Assembly: GCA_023386495.1 (NCBI GenBank)
Contig: JAEWJS010000164.1
Location: forward strand, 17,236 to 81,235
Length of the DNA: 64,000 nucleotides
Origin: Bacillota bacterium
Lineage (GTDB): Bacteria; Bacillota; Bacilli; Paenibacillales; Paenibacillaceae
Direction: 5' to 3'
Positions 1 to 8,950 of this stretch are shown here, piece after piece. Position numbers and translations under genes: made by a program. The notes under the pieces are model-generated. The model was not told where the DNA came from. It was given only the letters and a program-made list of their open reading frames with translations, and searched no databases. The first letter of the stretch is position 1. Each line of letters starts with the position of its first letter.

Positions 1-487
1 GCGCGAACGGCTCCTTAAGCGTAATGACAGGATAGCACAGAATGAGCGCATCCGGTCTGCACGAAGCCCGTTCGATCGGGTCAGCAGCCGCTTCATCACC
101 GCGATCATAGTGAGTGCCTGCCGTCGATGCCAGATGGCCGCCTGCCGAGAATCCGAGGATGCCGACGCGGCCCGGATCGACGCCGAAGCGTTCGGCTTGC
201 GCGCGTACCGTGCGGATCGCGCGCTGCGCGTCCAGAAGCGCGCATGGATAGCGGTACGGCGCTACGCGGTACCGCAGCACGAACGCCGAGATGCCGCTGG
301 CATTCAACATCTGCGCGATCGGCTCGCCTTCATGCCAAGCCCGGCCTACATAGCCGCCGCCCGGGCATACGACGATCGCGGGATTGCCGCTGCCCTCTAC
401 CAGATAAGGTGTAATCGCAGGTTGATCCTCTTCTCCGGTGCCCGCAGCATGCGGCGCCCCTTCAGGCCATAACAATAACGGTTCCAT
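1..487 (-). CDS. alpha/beta hydrolase (acetyl-esterase type), 3' end beyond window
   Basis: The first 162 residues of an alpha/beta-hydrolase fold esterase are visible; the rest lies left of the window. The translation carries a CPGGGY oxyanion-hole motif near residue 41 and the nucleophile elbow GFSAGGH near residue 112, the arrangement of the acetyl-xylan/acetyl-esterase and BD-FAE group acting on acylated sugars. The ATG at 487 follows a GGAGGAG ribosome site by 8 bases. No signal peptide is present, so it is probably cytoplasmic. The catalytic Asp and His would be in the missing part. It lies just downstream of the HAD gene on the same strand. Substrate specificity cannot be read from this fragment; esterase or peptidase activity are both possible. 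Confidence 0.85.
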   Translation of the reverse strand, partial: MEPLLLWPEGAPHAAGTGEEDQPAITPYLVEGSGNPAIVVCPGGGYVGRAWHEGEPIAQMLNASGISAFVLRYRVAPYRYPCALLDAQRAIRTVRAQAERFGVDPGRVGILGFSAGGHLASTAGTHYDRGDEAAADPIERASCRPDALILCYPVITLKEPFA

Positions 488-512
488 TCCACAACTCTCC
501 TCCATGCCTCGA

Positions 513-1268
513 TTATCCGATCAATTTCTCCCGCTGAACCCGCACAATAAGCGATGCGAGTTCCGTATAGTCCGATACGATCAGATGCGGTGCCTTCCCT
601 TCCTGCGCCGCGTTGCCGCGACTGTTGAACCAGATGCTGTACCAGCCCGCGCCAAGCGCGCCCTCCACGTCATTCGCCCAGGAATCGCCGATATACGCGC
701 TGTACGCCGGAAGAGTTCCGGTCTCACGATTCACGTACTCGAACAACGCGGGATCCGGCTTCGTAAGGCCGACCGCGCCCGAGATGAACCAGCGTTCGCG
801 CGGGATATAAGCTTCGATGCCCAGCGCCTCCAGCTTGCGGAGCTGATGCTCCTTCGGTCCGTTCGTAATGATGCCAAGCAGGCAGCCGCTCTCGGTCAAT
901 TCCGCTAAGCACGCCTCGACGCCCGGCCAATAGCGCACGCGGCCCTGCTCTTCCAGGTACGCATCCTGCACGCGGCGGCATAGCTGCTCATCCGCCTCGA
1001 TCCCGAACTCTGCCAGCGCTAACGCCATGCGCTGCATCCGCATCGTTTCGAGCGGCAGCTCACCGCGGCAATAGGGCTCCCACAATACATCGCTATGATG
1101 GCGAAACCGATAGAACAACGCCGAGTAATCCACGTTCTTCAGCAACTCCGGCGCAACCCATTCTTTCACGCTCTCGCGAAAAGGCGCAAGCTGATCGTAC
1201 AACGTATCGTCCAGATCAAAAAACACAGCACCCTGTCTCTCATCCACTCGATCCACGTCCGGCTCCAT
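513..1268 (-). CDS. HAD-superfamily hydrolase, YjjG/phosphoglycolate phosphatase-like
   Basis: A 251-residue haloacid-dehalogenase phosphatase. All four HAD motifs are visible: motif I FFDLDDTLYD (nucleophile Asp18, acid Asp20), motif II with ITNGP, motif III lysine in GLTKPDP, and motif IV IGDSWANDVEGA. The helical cap between motifs I and II makes it subfamily IA, which hydrolyses small phosphate monoesters such as nucleotides or sugar phosphates. The reading frame is open up to a GTG at 1349, but the translation upstream of residue 1 does not look protein-like, so the ATG at 1268 was chosen; an ATG at 1289 is the alternative. It is followed on the same strand by the esterase gene. The exact substrate is unknown. 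Confidence 0.85.
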   Translation of the reverse strand: MEPDVDRVDERQGAVFFDLDDTLYDQLAPFRESVKEWVAPELLKNVDYSALFYRFRHHSDVLWEPYCRGELPLETMRMQRMALALAEFGIEADEQLCRRVQDAYLEEQGRVRYWPGVEACLAELTESGCLLGIITNGPKEHQLRKLEALGIEAYIPRERWFISGAVGLTKPDPALFEYVNRETGTLPAYSAYIGDSWANDVEGALGAGWYSIWFNSRGNAAQEGKAPHLIVSDYTELASLIVRVQREKLIG

Positions 1269-1374
1269 CCTCTCTCTACCACGCCGCATCCAAGGCGGCT
1301 CTCTATCTCCTATTATACCTGCCCACCAACGGCTTGTATAAGGGAGCACATGGAAAAGGAGGAAGCGATAATAA

Positions 1375-1525
1375 CTTTGAGGCCCTTGTTTGACACAGCA
1401 AGCGTCAACTTCCCCCGCCTGCGGTCAAAGTAAGGCCTCCCAAGCCTTACTTTGGCGTCGGCAACTCCATTCGCGTACAACTAGGCCCTTTGAGGCTCTT
1501 GTTTGACACAGCAAGCGTCAACTTC
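1375..1525. repeat. 38-bp direct repeat pair around an 11-bp hairpin
   Basis: Two copies of a 38-base sequence lie at 1375-1412 and 1488-1525 and differ at one base. Each contains the imperfect inverted repeat GTTTGAC...GTCAAC. Between them lies a perfect 11-base inverted repeat (1426-1436 and 1444-1454, 7-base loop). The gap between the HAD and uxaA genes is 411 bp and shows nothing else gene-like. The function is unknown; it could be a small dispersed palindromic element or a terminator region. Confidence 0.75.
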
Positions 1526-1679
1526 ATAAGGGTCGCTTGTCAGCACCGAGAAGGTTGAACGATGGTAGAAAATGAGGAGCGGAGTGTAGGCAGACCTACA
1601 TGAGCACCGGAAAATTCGCCAGCGTTCAAGATTCGACGTCGAGTAAGCTCCGAAGCATACGCTTCGTGATCACGAGCGA

Positions 1680-3197
1680 TCACAAGATGACGCCGTCTTT
1701 GAAGATGGCTATTTCGCGGAACCCATTCCGCTCCCCGAGCGTCTGCCGCTCGCCCGATGCGAGCGCCACGATCTGCTCCCACAGCTCGTCGGTGAGCTGC
1801 TCCATGCTCTGGTCCTCTAACAGCCGCCCGGCGTTGAAGTCGATCCAATTCTTCTTGCGGGCAGCAAGATCGCTGTTCGTCGCGAGCTTGACCGTCGGCA
1901 CCGGCCCGCCGAACGGCGTGCCGCGGCCAGTCGTGAACAGCACGATATGCGCGCCGCCTGCAGCCAGCGCCGTGACGGATACAAGGTCATTGCCCGGCGC
2001 TTCCAGCAGATTCAAGCCCGGCTTCGTCACGCGCTCGCCGTATGCCACGACGTCGGTCACGATCGACCGGCCGCCCTTCTGGGTGCAGCCGAGCGATTTT
2101 TCCTCCAGCGTCGTAATGCCCCCTGCCTTATTGCCCGGCGACGGGTTCTCGTAGATCTCTTGGTCGTGGCGGATGAAGTAGCGCTTGAAGTCGTTGATCA
2201 GGTCGACGATCTGTTCGAAAATCCTTTCGTCTGCCGCGCGATTCATCAGAATCGTCTCGGCCCCGAACATCTCCGGCACCTCGGTCAGAATCGCCGTTCC
2301 GCCTGCCGATACTAGCCGGTCCGCCACCTGGCCGACGAGCGGATTCGCCGTGATCCCGGACAGGCCGTCCGAGCCGCCGCACTTCAGGCCCAGCTTCAGC
2401 TTGGACACCGGAACGGGCTCGCGCTTGAAGCCTTCCGCATAGGCGACGAGCTCTTCGAGCAGCTCAAGGCCGGTCTCCAGCTCGTCGTCGACTTCCTGCG
2501 ACTTCATGAACTTGACGCGTGCGGGATTGTAATCGCCGATCGCCTGCTGGAACAGCTCGACCTGATTGTTCTCGCAGCCGAGCCCGACGACGAGCACGCC
2601 TGCCGCGTTCGGATGATTCACGAGCGAAGCCAGCAGCTTCTGCGTGTACTTCAGATCGTCGCCGAGCTGCGAGCAGCCGAACGGATGCGAGAAATGATAG
2701 ACGCCGTCCACGCGGCCGCCGAACATGGTATCGCCGCGCTTCGCAAGAATCTCGCAGGTCTTGTTGATGCACCCGACCGTGTTGATGATCCAGATTTCGT
2801 TGCGGATGCCCGCCTCACCGTTCTCGCGCACGAACCCCTGGAACGTTCTGTTCGCTGCCCCAGTAGACTGCGAAGCTGCCCCAACCGGCTGTCGAGCTTC
2901 CTCAACCGGCTGATACGCGTACTCCAGGAAACCGCTAAGCCCGGTTCCCATGTTATGCGTGTGCACCCATTGGCCGGCTTCGATATCCGACTTGGCCTTG
3001 CCGATCGAATAGCCGAACTTCAGCACGTCGTCGCCTTGCTTCACGGGTCGCAGCGCGATTTTGTGACCGGAGGGCACGTCGTCCAGCACCTGCAGCATAC
3101 CCAACTCCGCCCCAAGGTCCAATTCGTCGCCCTTCGCCAATGCTTGCAGCGCAATAATGACATGATCGTCTTGATGCAGCCTCACCCATCGATTCAT
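1680..3197 (-). CDS. uxaA: altronate dehydratase UxaA
   Basis: A 505-residue enzyme of the UxaA/GarD hydro-lyase family that dehydrates D-altronate to 2-keto-3-deoxygluconate in galacturonate breakdown. The N-terminal SAF-type domain (about residues 1-95) starts with a VRLHQDDHVIIAL strand. The C-terminal catalytic domain carries GLGCENNQ, LKCGGSDGLSGITANP, and the GNKAGGITTLEEKSLGCTQKGG region expected for metal and substrate binding. A low-complexity Gln/Ala/Gly linker (about 95-120) joins them. The ATG overlaps the uxaB stop codon as ATGA, so the two genes are one translationally coupled operon. The open frame extends upstream inside uxaB, but the overlapped ATG at 3197 gives the family length. 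Confidence 0.95.
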   Translation of the reverse strand: MNRWVRLHQDDHVIIALQALAKGDELDLGAELGMLQVLDDVPSGHKIALRPVKQGDDVLKFGYSIGKAKSDIEAGQWVHTHNMGTGLSGFLEYAYQPVEEARQPVGAASQSTGAANRTFQGFVRENGEAGIRNEIWIINTVGCINKTCEILAKRGDTMFGGRVDGVYHFSHPFGCSQLGDDLKYTQKLLASLVNHPNAAGVLVVGLGCENNQVELFQQAIGDYNPARVKFMKSQEVDDELETGLELLEELVAYAEGFKREPVPVSKLKLGLKCGGSDGLSGITANPLVGQVADRLVSAGGTAILTEVPEMFGAETILMNRAADERIFEQIVDLINDFKRYFIRHDQEIYENPSPGNKAGGITTLEEKSLGCTQKGGRSIVTDVVAYGERVTKPGLNLLEAPGNDLVSVTALAAGGAHIVLFTTGRGTPFGGPVPTVKLATNSDLAARKKNWIDFNAGRLLEDQSMEQLTDELWEQIVALASGERQTLGERNGFREIAIFKDGVIL

Positions 3198-4687
3198 CCG
3201 TTCGCTCGCTCCCATCCTGTTAGATACTGCTCGACCTTCTCCACCAGGCCAGGCAGCTTCGTCAGATCGCTGCCCCATAGTTCGGTACGGCCCAGCAGAC
3301 GCGCAACCGGCGACGATCCCTCTGCCGCATGCCATTCCTCCTCGAGGATCGCCAGCATGCCGGCATCGTCGCGCACTTGATACGCCTTGCCGTCGAACCG
3401 CTGTCCCGCGTATTCTCCGCTGTCCGTCCGCTTCACGCGATAATAGCGCAGCAGCCCTGTAACCGCGTAGGCCAGCCGATCGGGCACCTGTTCACCTCGT
3501 TCACCATAGGCCTCGATCGTCGGCAGCAGACGCGTCCGGAACTTGCTGATCGTGTTCATCGCGATATCGGCCAGCCGGTGATGGATGAACGGATTCAGGA
3601 ACCGCTCGAACACGCTGTCTGCATAAGCATGAAGCTCATTCGCTTCCATCGACAGCACAGGGATGATGTCCGCCCGTACCGTCTCGCGGACGAAAGCGCT
3701 CAGATCCGCATGATTCATCGTCTCGCGGACCGATTCGAGGCCATTGAGGAGCGCAAGCGGCGTCATCAGCGTATGCGCGCCGTTCAGGATGCGCACTTTG
3801 CGCGTCTGATACGGCTTCAGATCCTGCGTCCAGACGACGTTCAAGCCAGCCGCGCGCAGCGGCAGCATGCCTCCGAGCTCGTCCTCGGCCTCGATCGCCC
3901 AGAAGTGATACGGCTCCGCCGTGTTCACCATGCTGTCACGATAGCCCCACTCCGTGAACCATGCCTCAGCCTGCTGTTCGCCCGGATGGCCGGTCACGAT
4001 ACGGTCAACCAAGGAATTGATGAAACGGTTATGCTGCTTGACCCAGTCCCGGAACGCATCCGGCAAGCCCCAGGCCTCGCTGTGCTGCAGCACGCACCGC
4101 AGCAGCTCGTCCCCGTTGCGCTCAAGCAGCTCGCAAGGGAGGAAGACGAGGCCCCGGTCAGCGGCTCCGGCATAGCGCTCGAAGCGGCGATACAGCAGGT
4201 AGGCTGCCTTCGCCGGGTAACCGGCAAGCGGCTGGCCTTCCACAAGCTCCTCCGGCACGTAGCGCAATCCGGCTTCCGTCGTATTCGATACGACGAGCTG
4301 GAGCTCCGGCGATTCCGCGATCGCGAGGAACCGCTCCCACTCCGCATAAGGATCAAGCGCTTCGCGGAAGCTCGATATAATCTCGCGGCTCTCCGTCGGT
4401 TCGCCATTCACAAGCCCTCGCGTCACGAGCGTGTACAAGCCGTCCTGCCGTGTAAGCGCTTCGATTTTCGGCCTGCCTGACGGTCTGGGCTGCGTAACGG
4501 CGATACTCCCCGCATAGCGTCCTTGCTTGCGGCACTCATGCAGCATCCAATCGACGAAGCCCCGCAGGAAATTGCCCTCGCCGATCTGCAGCACGGTAAT
4601 CGGACTGTTCCCTGCAGCGTCAGCCAGCGCTCCATCTTCGCCTTGCAGCAGATTGCGGTTCAAGGTTGGCAATTGTTGCTTCTCCAT
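3194..4687 (-). CDS. uxaB: tagaturonate reductase UxaB
   Basis: A 497-residue NADH-dependent altronate oxidoreductase of the mannitol dehydrogenase family. It reduces D-tagaturonate to D-altronate, the substrate of the downstream UxaA. Visible marks are the Rossmann start ITVLQIGEGNFLRGFVDWM, the VSNTTEAGL block, the conserved HNRFINSLVDRIVTG segment, and the catalytic helix KVRILNGAHTLMTPLALL. The ATG at 4687 has GAGGAG ten bases upstream; a GTG at 4711 is less likely. It is the first gene of the uxaBA operon, divergent from an AraC-type regulator. The isomerase UxaC and the KDG kinase and aldolase of the pathway are not in this window. Confidence 0.95.
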   Translation of the reverse strand: MEKQQLPTLNRNLLQGEDGALADAAGNSPITVLQIGEGNFLRGFVDWMLHECRKQGRYAGSIAVTQPRPSGRPKIEALTRQDGLYTLVTRGLVNGEPTESREIISSFREALDPYAEWERFLAIAESPELQLVVSNTTEAGLRYVPEELVEGQPLAGYPAKAAYLLYRRFERYAGAADRGLVFLPCELLERNGDELLRCVLQHSEAWGLPDAFRDWVKQHNRFINSLVDRIVTGHPGEQQAEAWFTEWGYRDSMVNTAEPYHFWAIEAEDELGGMLPLRAAGLNVVWTQDLKPYQTRKVRILNGAHTLMTPLALLNGLESVRETMNHADLSAFVRETVRADIIPVLSMEANELHAYADSVFERFLNPFIHHRLADIAMNTISKFRTRLLPTIEAYGERGEQVPDRLAYAVTGLLRYYRVKRTDSGEYAGQRFDGKAYQVRDDAGMLAILEEEWHAAEGSSPVARLLGRTELWGSDLTKLPGLVEKVEQYLTGWERANG

Positions 4688-4828
4688 TCCCCATTCACTC
4701 CTCGTGTTCACCTAGTCACCCTCATTATAAACGGTATTTTACGTAACAAAATATCGAATTCAATCCATTATGTACTCGATTTTGATATAATGAATGCAAG
4801 ACTATTTATGAGAGGCGGGGACCCGTCT
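4688..4828. promoter_or_regulatory. divergent promoter region uxaBA / araC-type regulator
   Basis: This A+T-rich 141-base gap separates two divergent genes. On the plus strand there is an extended -10 element TGATATAAT (TATAAT at 4786-4791). On the minus strand a TATAAT lies at 4724-4729 in front of uxaB; its -35 is not clear. No obvious inverted repeat was found, which suits AraC proteins that bind direct half-sites. Regulation of uxaBA by the neighbouring AraC protein is inferred from the arrangement. Confidence 0.6.
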
Positions 4829-5710
4829 ATGGCATCACCTTTCCGCAAAATTTTCGACAATGACACGCCCTTCCCCTTCGATATGCGTTACCGATCCACG
4901 CGGCATCGGCAGGCAGAGCTGCCCGACCATCTGCATGACTGGTACGAGCTTGTCTATGTGTATGAGGGCCACGGCACATTCTTCGTCGATCAGACGTTCT
5001 ATACGAAGGAAGCGGGCTGCCTCTTCCTACTGCCCGCCAATACGATTCACCGTGCGTTCCCCGATGAGCAGGACCCGTTCACGACGACCGCCGTCTTCTT
5101 CAGCGGCACGCTGCTCGATGAGCAGCCGCTGGGCGAAACGTTCTCGTACTTGAATGGGTTCGAGACCGCGCGCAGTCAGGCCCGCTACCGAATCGTCCTG
5201 AACGAGAGCCGGCGGACGGAAGTCGAAGACCTGCTCGGCCGCATGCAGCAGGAATTGGCAAGCGCCAAGACCGGGTATCGGCACGCCGTATCTCTGCTGC
5301 TCAGACAATTGCTCGTCGCGGTTGCCCGATACTGGGACGAGGAAGAAGACCGCAGTACGCGCGATTCTTCGCTGAGCGTTGGGCCGCAATGGATGCGCAC
5401 GATCCTTCGCCATATCGACACGCACCCGGAGGAGCCGCTGACATTGTCCGCATTGGCTGCCCGAGCAGCCGTGTCTCCTGCGCACTTCTCCCGCGTGTTC
5501 AAGCAGCTGACAGGCATGAATGTCACGGCCTATGTGACGATTAAGCGCATCGCGCGGGCCAAGGAGCTGCTCGCGGCGACCGACGATAATGTCGAGTCGG
5601 CTGCGGAGCGCTGCGGCTTCGAGAGCCTGCCGCACTTCCACCGTATGTTCAAGAAGTATGCAGGCATGACGCCTGCTGCTTACCGGCGCATGCGCATGTT
5701 CCGCCGTTAG
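4829..5710 (+). CDS. AraC-family transcriptional regulator, probable uxa regulator
   Basis: A 293-residue sugar-sensing regulator. Residues 20-110 form an AraC-type cupin (HDWYELVYVYEGHGTFFVDQ, then LFLLPANTIH), the usual ligand pocket. The C-terminal 100 residues hold two helix-turn-helix units: LSALAARAAVSPAHFSRVFKQLTG followed by the second unit ending GFESLPHFHRMFKKYAGMTPAAYRR. The ATG at 4829 is preceded by GAGGCGGGG, and the frame upstream of it is not protein-like. Its divergent position suggests it senses a hexuronate intermediate and activates uxaBA; this is inference. Confidence 0.88.
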   Translation: MASPFRKIFDNDTPFPFDMRYRSTRHRQAELPDHLHDWYELVYVYEGHGTFFVDQTFYTKEAGCLFLLPANTIHRAFPDEQDPFTTTAVFFSGTLLDEQPLGETFSYLNGFETARSQARYRIVLNESRRTEVEDLLGRMQQELASAKTGYRHAVSLLLRQLLVAVARYWDEEEDRSTRDSSLSVGPQWMRTILRHIDTHPEEPLTLSALAARAAVSPAHFSRVFKQLTGMNVTAYVTIKRIARAKELLAATDDNVESAAERCGFESLPHFHRMFKKYAGMTPAAYRRMRMFRR

Positions 5711-5824
5711 CCGCATTCCGGAAGACAGCAGGAGTTCAACATGATCATCAACAATTATTTATTGCTTTACGATAAATCATGTGCTAAAGTGTGGTTAAAT
5801 CCAATCATAAGCGAGGGACTTTAG

Positions 5825-6307
5825 ATGGAGCGTAGCACGACATTGTTTTTGAAGGCAGCCGTCATCTTAATGGGCATTCCGGTGCTTGCACTCTGCATCT
5901 TCGTGGTGCCGAACATTGCGGATTTTGCGGCAGAGCTGTACCCTGAACATCCATATCTGCGGTATCTCGTATACATCGATCTGTATGCAACGGCGGTCCC
6001 CTTTTACTATGCGCTGTATCTGTCCTTCCGACTGCTCACCTACATCGACAAGAAGCAGGCTTTCTCGGAGTTGGCTGTGCTGGCATTGCAGCGAATCAAG
6101 TATTGCGCCGTCTTATTCAGCGGTCTGTACGCCGTCGGGATGCCGCTCTTCTATCTGATCGCGGAGAAGGACGACGCGCCCGGCATTATCGTCATCGGCA
6201 TGGCCATGGTCTTCGCGTCCATGGTGGTCGCCGTGTTCGCCGCCGTGCTCCAGAGACTGCTTAAGGAAGCGATCGATATGAAATCCGAGAACGATCTAAC
6301 GGTCTGA
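5825..6307 (+). CDS. DUF2975 membrane protein
   Basis: A 160-residue protein with four predicted membrane helices (about residues 8-31, 48-68, 96-115 and 122-145) and the sequence pattern of the DUF2975 family. The stretch LLTYIDKKQAFSELAVLALQRIKYCA between helices 2 and 3 is typical. In Firmicutes these proteins are usually encoded next to a tiny Cro-type HTH protein, as here, and the pair is thought to be a membrane sensor or anchor plus its DNA-binding partner. The HTH gene starts 10 bases after this stop, so the two are co-transcribed and share a terminator at 6535. The molecular function is unknown. Confidence 0.85.
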   Translation: MERSTTLFLKAAVILMGIPVLALCIFVVPNIADFAAELYPEHPYLRYLVYIDLYATAVPFYYALYLSFRLLTYIDKKQAFSELAVLALQRIKYCAVLFSGLYAVGMPLFYLIAEKDDAPGIIVIGMAMVFASMVVAVFAAVLQRLLKEAIDMKSENDLTV

Positions 6308-6317
6308 GGTGAATGAC

Positions 6318-6536
6318 ATGGCGATTATCATTAATATCGATGTGATGTTGGCGAAGCGCAAAATGAGCGTCACGGAGCTATCGGAGCGCGTTGGCATCAC
6401 GATGGCTAACCTCTCCATTCTGAAGAACGGCAAGGCCAAGGCGGTTCGATTATCGACGCTTGAGGCCATCTGCAAGGCGCTGGATTGCCAGCCTGGCGAT
6501 GTGCTGGAATATCGAAGCGAGGAAGACGCGGAATAG
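6318..6536 (+). CDS. small Cro/C1-type HTH regulator (YozG-like)
   Basis: A 72-residue protein that is essentially one helix-turn-helix of the Cro/C1 type: DVMLAKRKMSVTELSERVGIT, then the recognition helix MANLSILKNGKAKAVRLSTL, then the conserved LEAICKALDCQPGDVLEY ending. It matches the YozG/YgzD-like family found beside DUF2975 proteins. The ATG at 6318 has AGGTG seven bases upstream; a GTG at 6309 is possible. It forms an operon with the DUF2975 gene and probably controls that operon. Confidence 0.9.
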   Translation: MAIIINIDVMLAKRKMSVTELSERVGITMANLSILKNGKAKAVRLSTLEAICKALDCQPGDVLEYRSEEDAE

Positions 6537-6562
6537 GACGCTCAGCTGAGCGTCCTATTTTT
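6535..6562 (+). terminator. rho-independent terminator of the DUF2975-HTH operon
   Basis: A perfect 22-base palindrome (6535-6556) overlaps the HTH stop codon and is followed by ATTTTTA. It lies between two converging genes. Confidence 0.85.
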
Positions 6563-6582
6563 ACGTCGGTCTTGTGCCGCCC

Positions 6583-7416
6583 TTATAGGGCTATATTCAA
6601 TTCGGACGCCGTCTTGCGCACGAAGGCGGCAGCCAATGCGTAATCCTCGTCCGTCGGCAGATGCTCGATGATGATCGGAATGTTCGGATCCAGCTTGTTC
6701 AGTTCGGTCAGGAACGTCCTGTAATCGAGCGCGCCAGTGCCTGGCAGCACTTCGTCCAGGTGAACGGTTAGCTTGCTCGCGATGCGGATATCCTTGGCAT
6801 GGCAGTTCGTGATGTACGGGCCGAGCTTGGCAATGAAGTCGCGGATCATGTCGCCGTTCTTATAGTAGATCCGGGGGCTCGAGATCATGTTCACCGGGTC
6901 AAAATGCACCGAGATCCCCTTCCGGTCGATCGCCTTGACCAGCGCTAGGTAAGAATCCGCCGTATCGGGGAACACCCAAGGCATCGTCTCGAGCGCGAAC
7001 GTCGTGCGCTGCGGCTTCACCGAGTCGATGATATGCCGCGTCGTCTCCACGATCATCTCGAACGTCTCGTCCGAGAAATTGTCCGGGTCCGGACCGTCCC
7101 AGATCTCGCCGCGCGAGCCGGCTATGTTGACGCAGCATCTTGCGCCGAGCTTCTCGGACAGCTCAAGCTGACGGATGCAATGCGTGATGGCAGCCTCGCG
7201 GACATCTGCCTTCGGGCTGATCGGGTTGCTCCAAGCGCCTACCTCCGCAATGACGATATCATGCGCGGCAGCCGCGCAGACATAGTCCTGGATCACGCTG
7301 TCGGAAGCATCGTTCTTAACCGGGCTGACCGCTGCGCGATAGCCCGCCCCGCTGTACGCCCTAGCCCAGCTCTCCGGATCCTGATGCTCGGGATTCTTGG
7401 CAATTCCTAGTCTCAT
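6583..7416 (-). CDS. sugar phosphate isomerase/epimerase (AP-endonuclease-2-like TIM barrel)
   Basis: A 277-residue xylose-isomerase-like TIM barrel. Typical strand ends with metal ligands are visible: FALETMPWVFPDT (Glu), ISVHFDPVNMISSP (His, Asp), TNCHAKDIRI (His) and IIIEHLP (Glu at the end of the barrel). This is the pattern of sugar or inositol-derived isomerases and epimerases that use a divalent metal. The ATG at 7416 sits 8 bases after GGGAGGA; the frame is open to 7464. It is a single gene, converging with the HTH operon. The substrate cannot be assigned. Confidence 0.85.
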   Translation of the reverse strand: MRLGIAKNPEHQDPESWARAYSGAGYRAAVSPVKNDASDSVIQDYVCAAAAHDIVIAEVGAWSNPISPKADVREAAITHCIRQLELSEKLGARCCVNIAGSRGEIWDGPDPDNFSDETFEMIVETTRHIIDSVKPQRTTFALETMPWVFPDTADSYLALVKAIDRKGISVHFDPVNMISSPRIYYKNGDMIRDFIAKLGPYITNCHAKDIRIASKLTVHLDEVLPGTGALDYRTFLTELNKLDPNIPIIIEHLPTDEDYALAAAFVRKTASELNIAL

Positions 7417-7568
7417 CTTCAGTATCCTCCCTACGTTCAGTTCACATGTCCACCCTAATGTCATCGCCTAGTATAACAGAATGAACACGTGTTTGCACGA
7501 GTTGCTAAGGGGCCGCAGCCCGTTGACCGTGACCGTGACCGTGAAGCGTGTTTCCCCGTCCGTCCCGT

Positions 7569-8933
7569 TCACGCCTCAGACGAACCTGCGGCGTCCTGCT
7601 CCCTCCGCTTCCGTTCCATCCGGCGCAGCAGCACGATCAGTACGGCGAGCTCGCCCGCGATACCGACCGACTGGGCCAGCGCCCCGACCATCCCGTTCCA
7701 GGCGGGCACAAGCGCAACCGTCACGATCAGCGCCAGGATCGTCGCGGCTACATTGCCGAGCTGCGAGAATGCCATCAGCTTCGTCTGCTTGTTCAGCAGC
7801 ACGAGTCCATTGCCGAAGTCGACCCACGGGAAGATCAGCGCGAACAACACGAACACGCGCAGCACTTGCAAGCTCTCATCGAGCAGCTGTCCTTCGCTGC
7901 CGACAATCGCGCGAACGACCCACTCTCCGACCGTCGTATACGCGAACATGGCGATAATGGCGGCGGGAAGCAGATTGAAGACGTAAGCGAAGCGCCGGAC
8001 CAGCTTCGCATCCTTCGTATAGAAGTTCAACACGATCTGATGCACATACGTGAAGAAGCTGGTGACGATATTCGTGATGCTGAGCGCAATCGCGTAGGAA
8101 GCGATCGCCAGCACGATGTCGCTCGTCTTGCCCAGCATCGCGTTGATGGATGGGCCGAGTATGACGGATAAGAACGAGGTCACGAGCAGCGGCCGATAGA
8201 ACGGGAACACGTCGCGCGCAGTCCGAATCGTGGACTCTGGCAGTTGTCGCGGCATGCGCCGCAGAATTGCCCGGCCTTCCCAGGCGCTGACAAGCGCCTC
8301 CACCAGCATGCCCGATAAGAAGATGACCGCGCCTGCGCGGCCGTCGATCGCATAATCCGAATGGATGATGACCTGCGATACGCCGTACATGACCGCCAGC
8401 CGCACGACCATGCCGATCGTCAGCCATTTGGTCTGCATATTGCGGATGATGATGCCGTGGAACAAGCAGCGAATCGCGGAGAATACCGTCACATAGATCA
8501 AGATGCGGTAGCTCGCAAGAACGCTGTCCAGCAGCTCGTCGCCCGCATTGAATAACGTCTGGAACAGCCAATCGCCGGCAGGCGTGAATGACAGGAACGT
8601 GCCGAAGCCGAGCGTGAACAGCAGGACGTAGACGGTCACCATCGCCACGGCCCGGAATGCGGCTCTGTCGCCGGCCAGGGCGGAGCAGGTCTGCCGCAGG
8701 AATACCGCCGGACGCTCGGTGATGATGAACACGCTCATCGCGATCGAATACGCCGCGATCGTCGCTTCGGGGTGCAGGGCACGCGCCAGCGTGCTATTAA
8801 TGATGACATGCGAGAGCGACACCAGGCTCGCAGACAGTCCCAGAGGCAGGAAGAACGCCAATATGCGGCCTAGCGTTACCGCCTCGCTTGCGGCCTCGCG
8901 GCCGCGATTCCCTGCATCGATTCCGTTACGCAT
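7569..8933 (-). CDS. MatE-type multidrug/polysaccharide transporter-like membrane protein
   Basis: A 454-residue integral membrane protein with about 12 hydrophobic helices from residue 22 on. The N-terminal part (ILAFFLPLGLSASLVSLSHVIINSTLARAL, then IAAYSIAMSVFIITERPAVFLRQTCSAL) resembles the MatE/MVF superfamily of cation-coupled drug exporters and lipid flippases. An ATG at 8933 with GAAGGG 11 bases upstream is used. Just downstream (7525-7542) is a GACCGT hexamer repeated three times. The transported compound is unknown; a polysaccharide-flippase role is an alternative. Confidence 0.75.
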   Translation of the reverse strand: MRNGIDAGNRGREAASEAVTLGRILAFFLPLGLSASLVSLSHVIINSTLARALHPEATIAAYSIAMSVFIITERPAVFLRQTCSALAGDRAAFRAVAMVTVYVLLFTLGFGTFLSFTPAGDWLFQTLFNAGDELLDSVLASYRILIYVTVFSAIRCLFHGIIIRNMQTKWLTIGMVVRLAVMYGVSQVIIHSDYAIDGRAGAVIFLSGMLVEALVSAWEGRAILRRMPRQLPESTIRTARDVFPFYRPLLVTSFLSVILGPSINAMLGKTSDIVLAIASYAIALSITNIVTSFFTYVHQIVLNFYTKDAKLVRRFAYVFNLLPAAIIAMFAYTTVGEWVVRAIVGSEGQLLDESLQVLRVFVLFALIFPWVDFGNGLVLLNKQTKLMAFSQLGNVAATILALIVTVALVPAWNGMVGALAQSVGIAGELAVLIVLLRRMERKRREQDAAGSSEA

Positions 8934-8950
8934 GCTGCATCAGACCCTTC

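Noticed and set aside
3329..4480. A 383-codon plus-strand frame opposite uxaB
   Set aside because: Antisense to uxaB, which matches its family over its full length.
7525..7542. Three copies of GACCGT after the MatE-type gene
   Set aside because: Real but too short to interpret; noted only in the gene entry.
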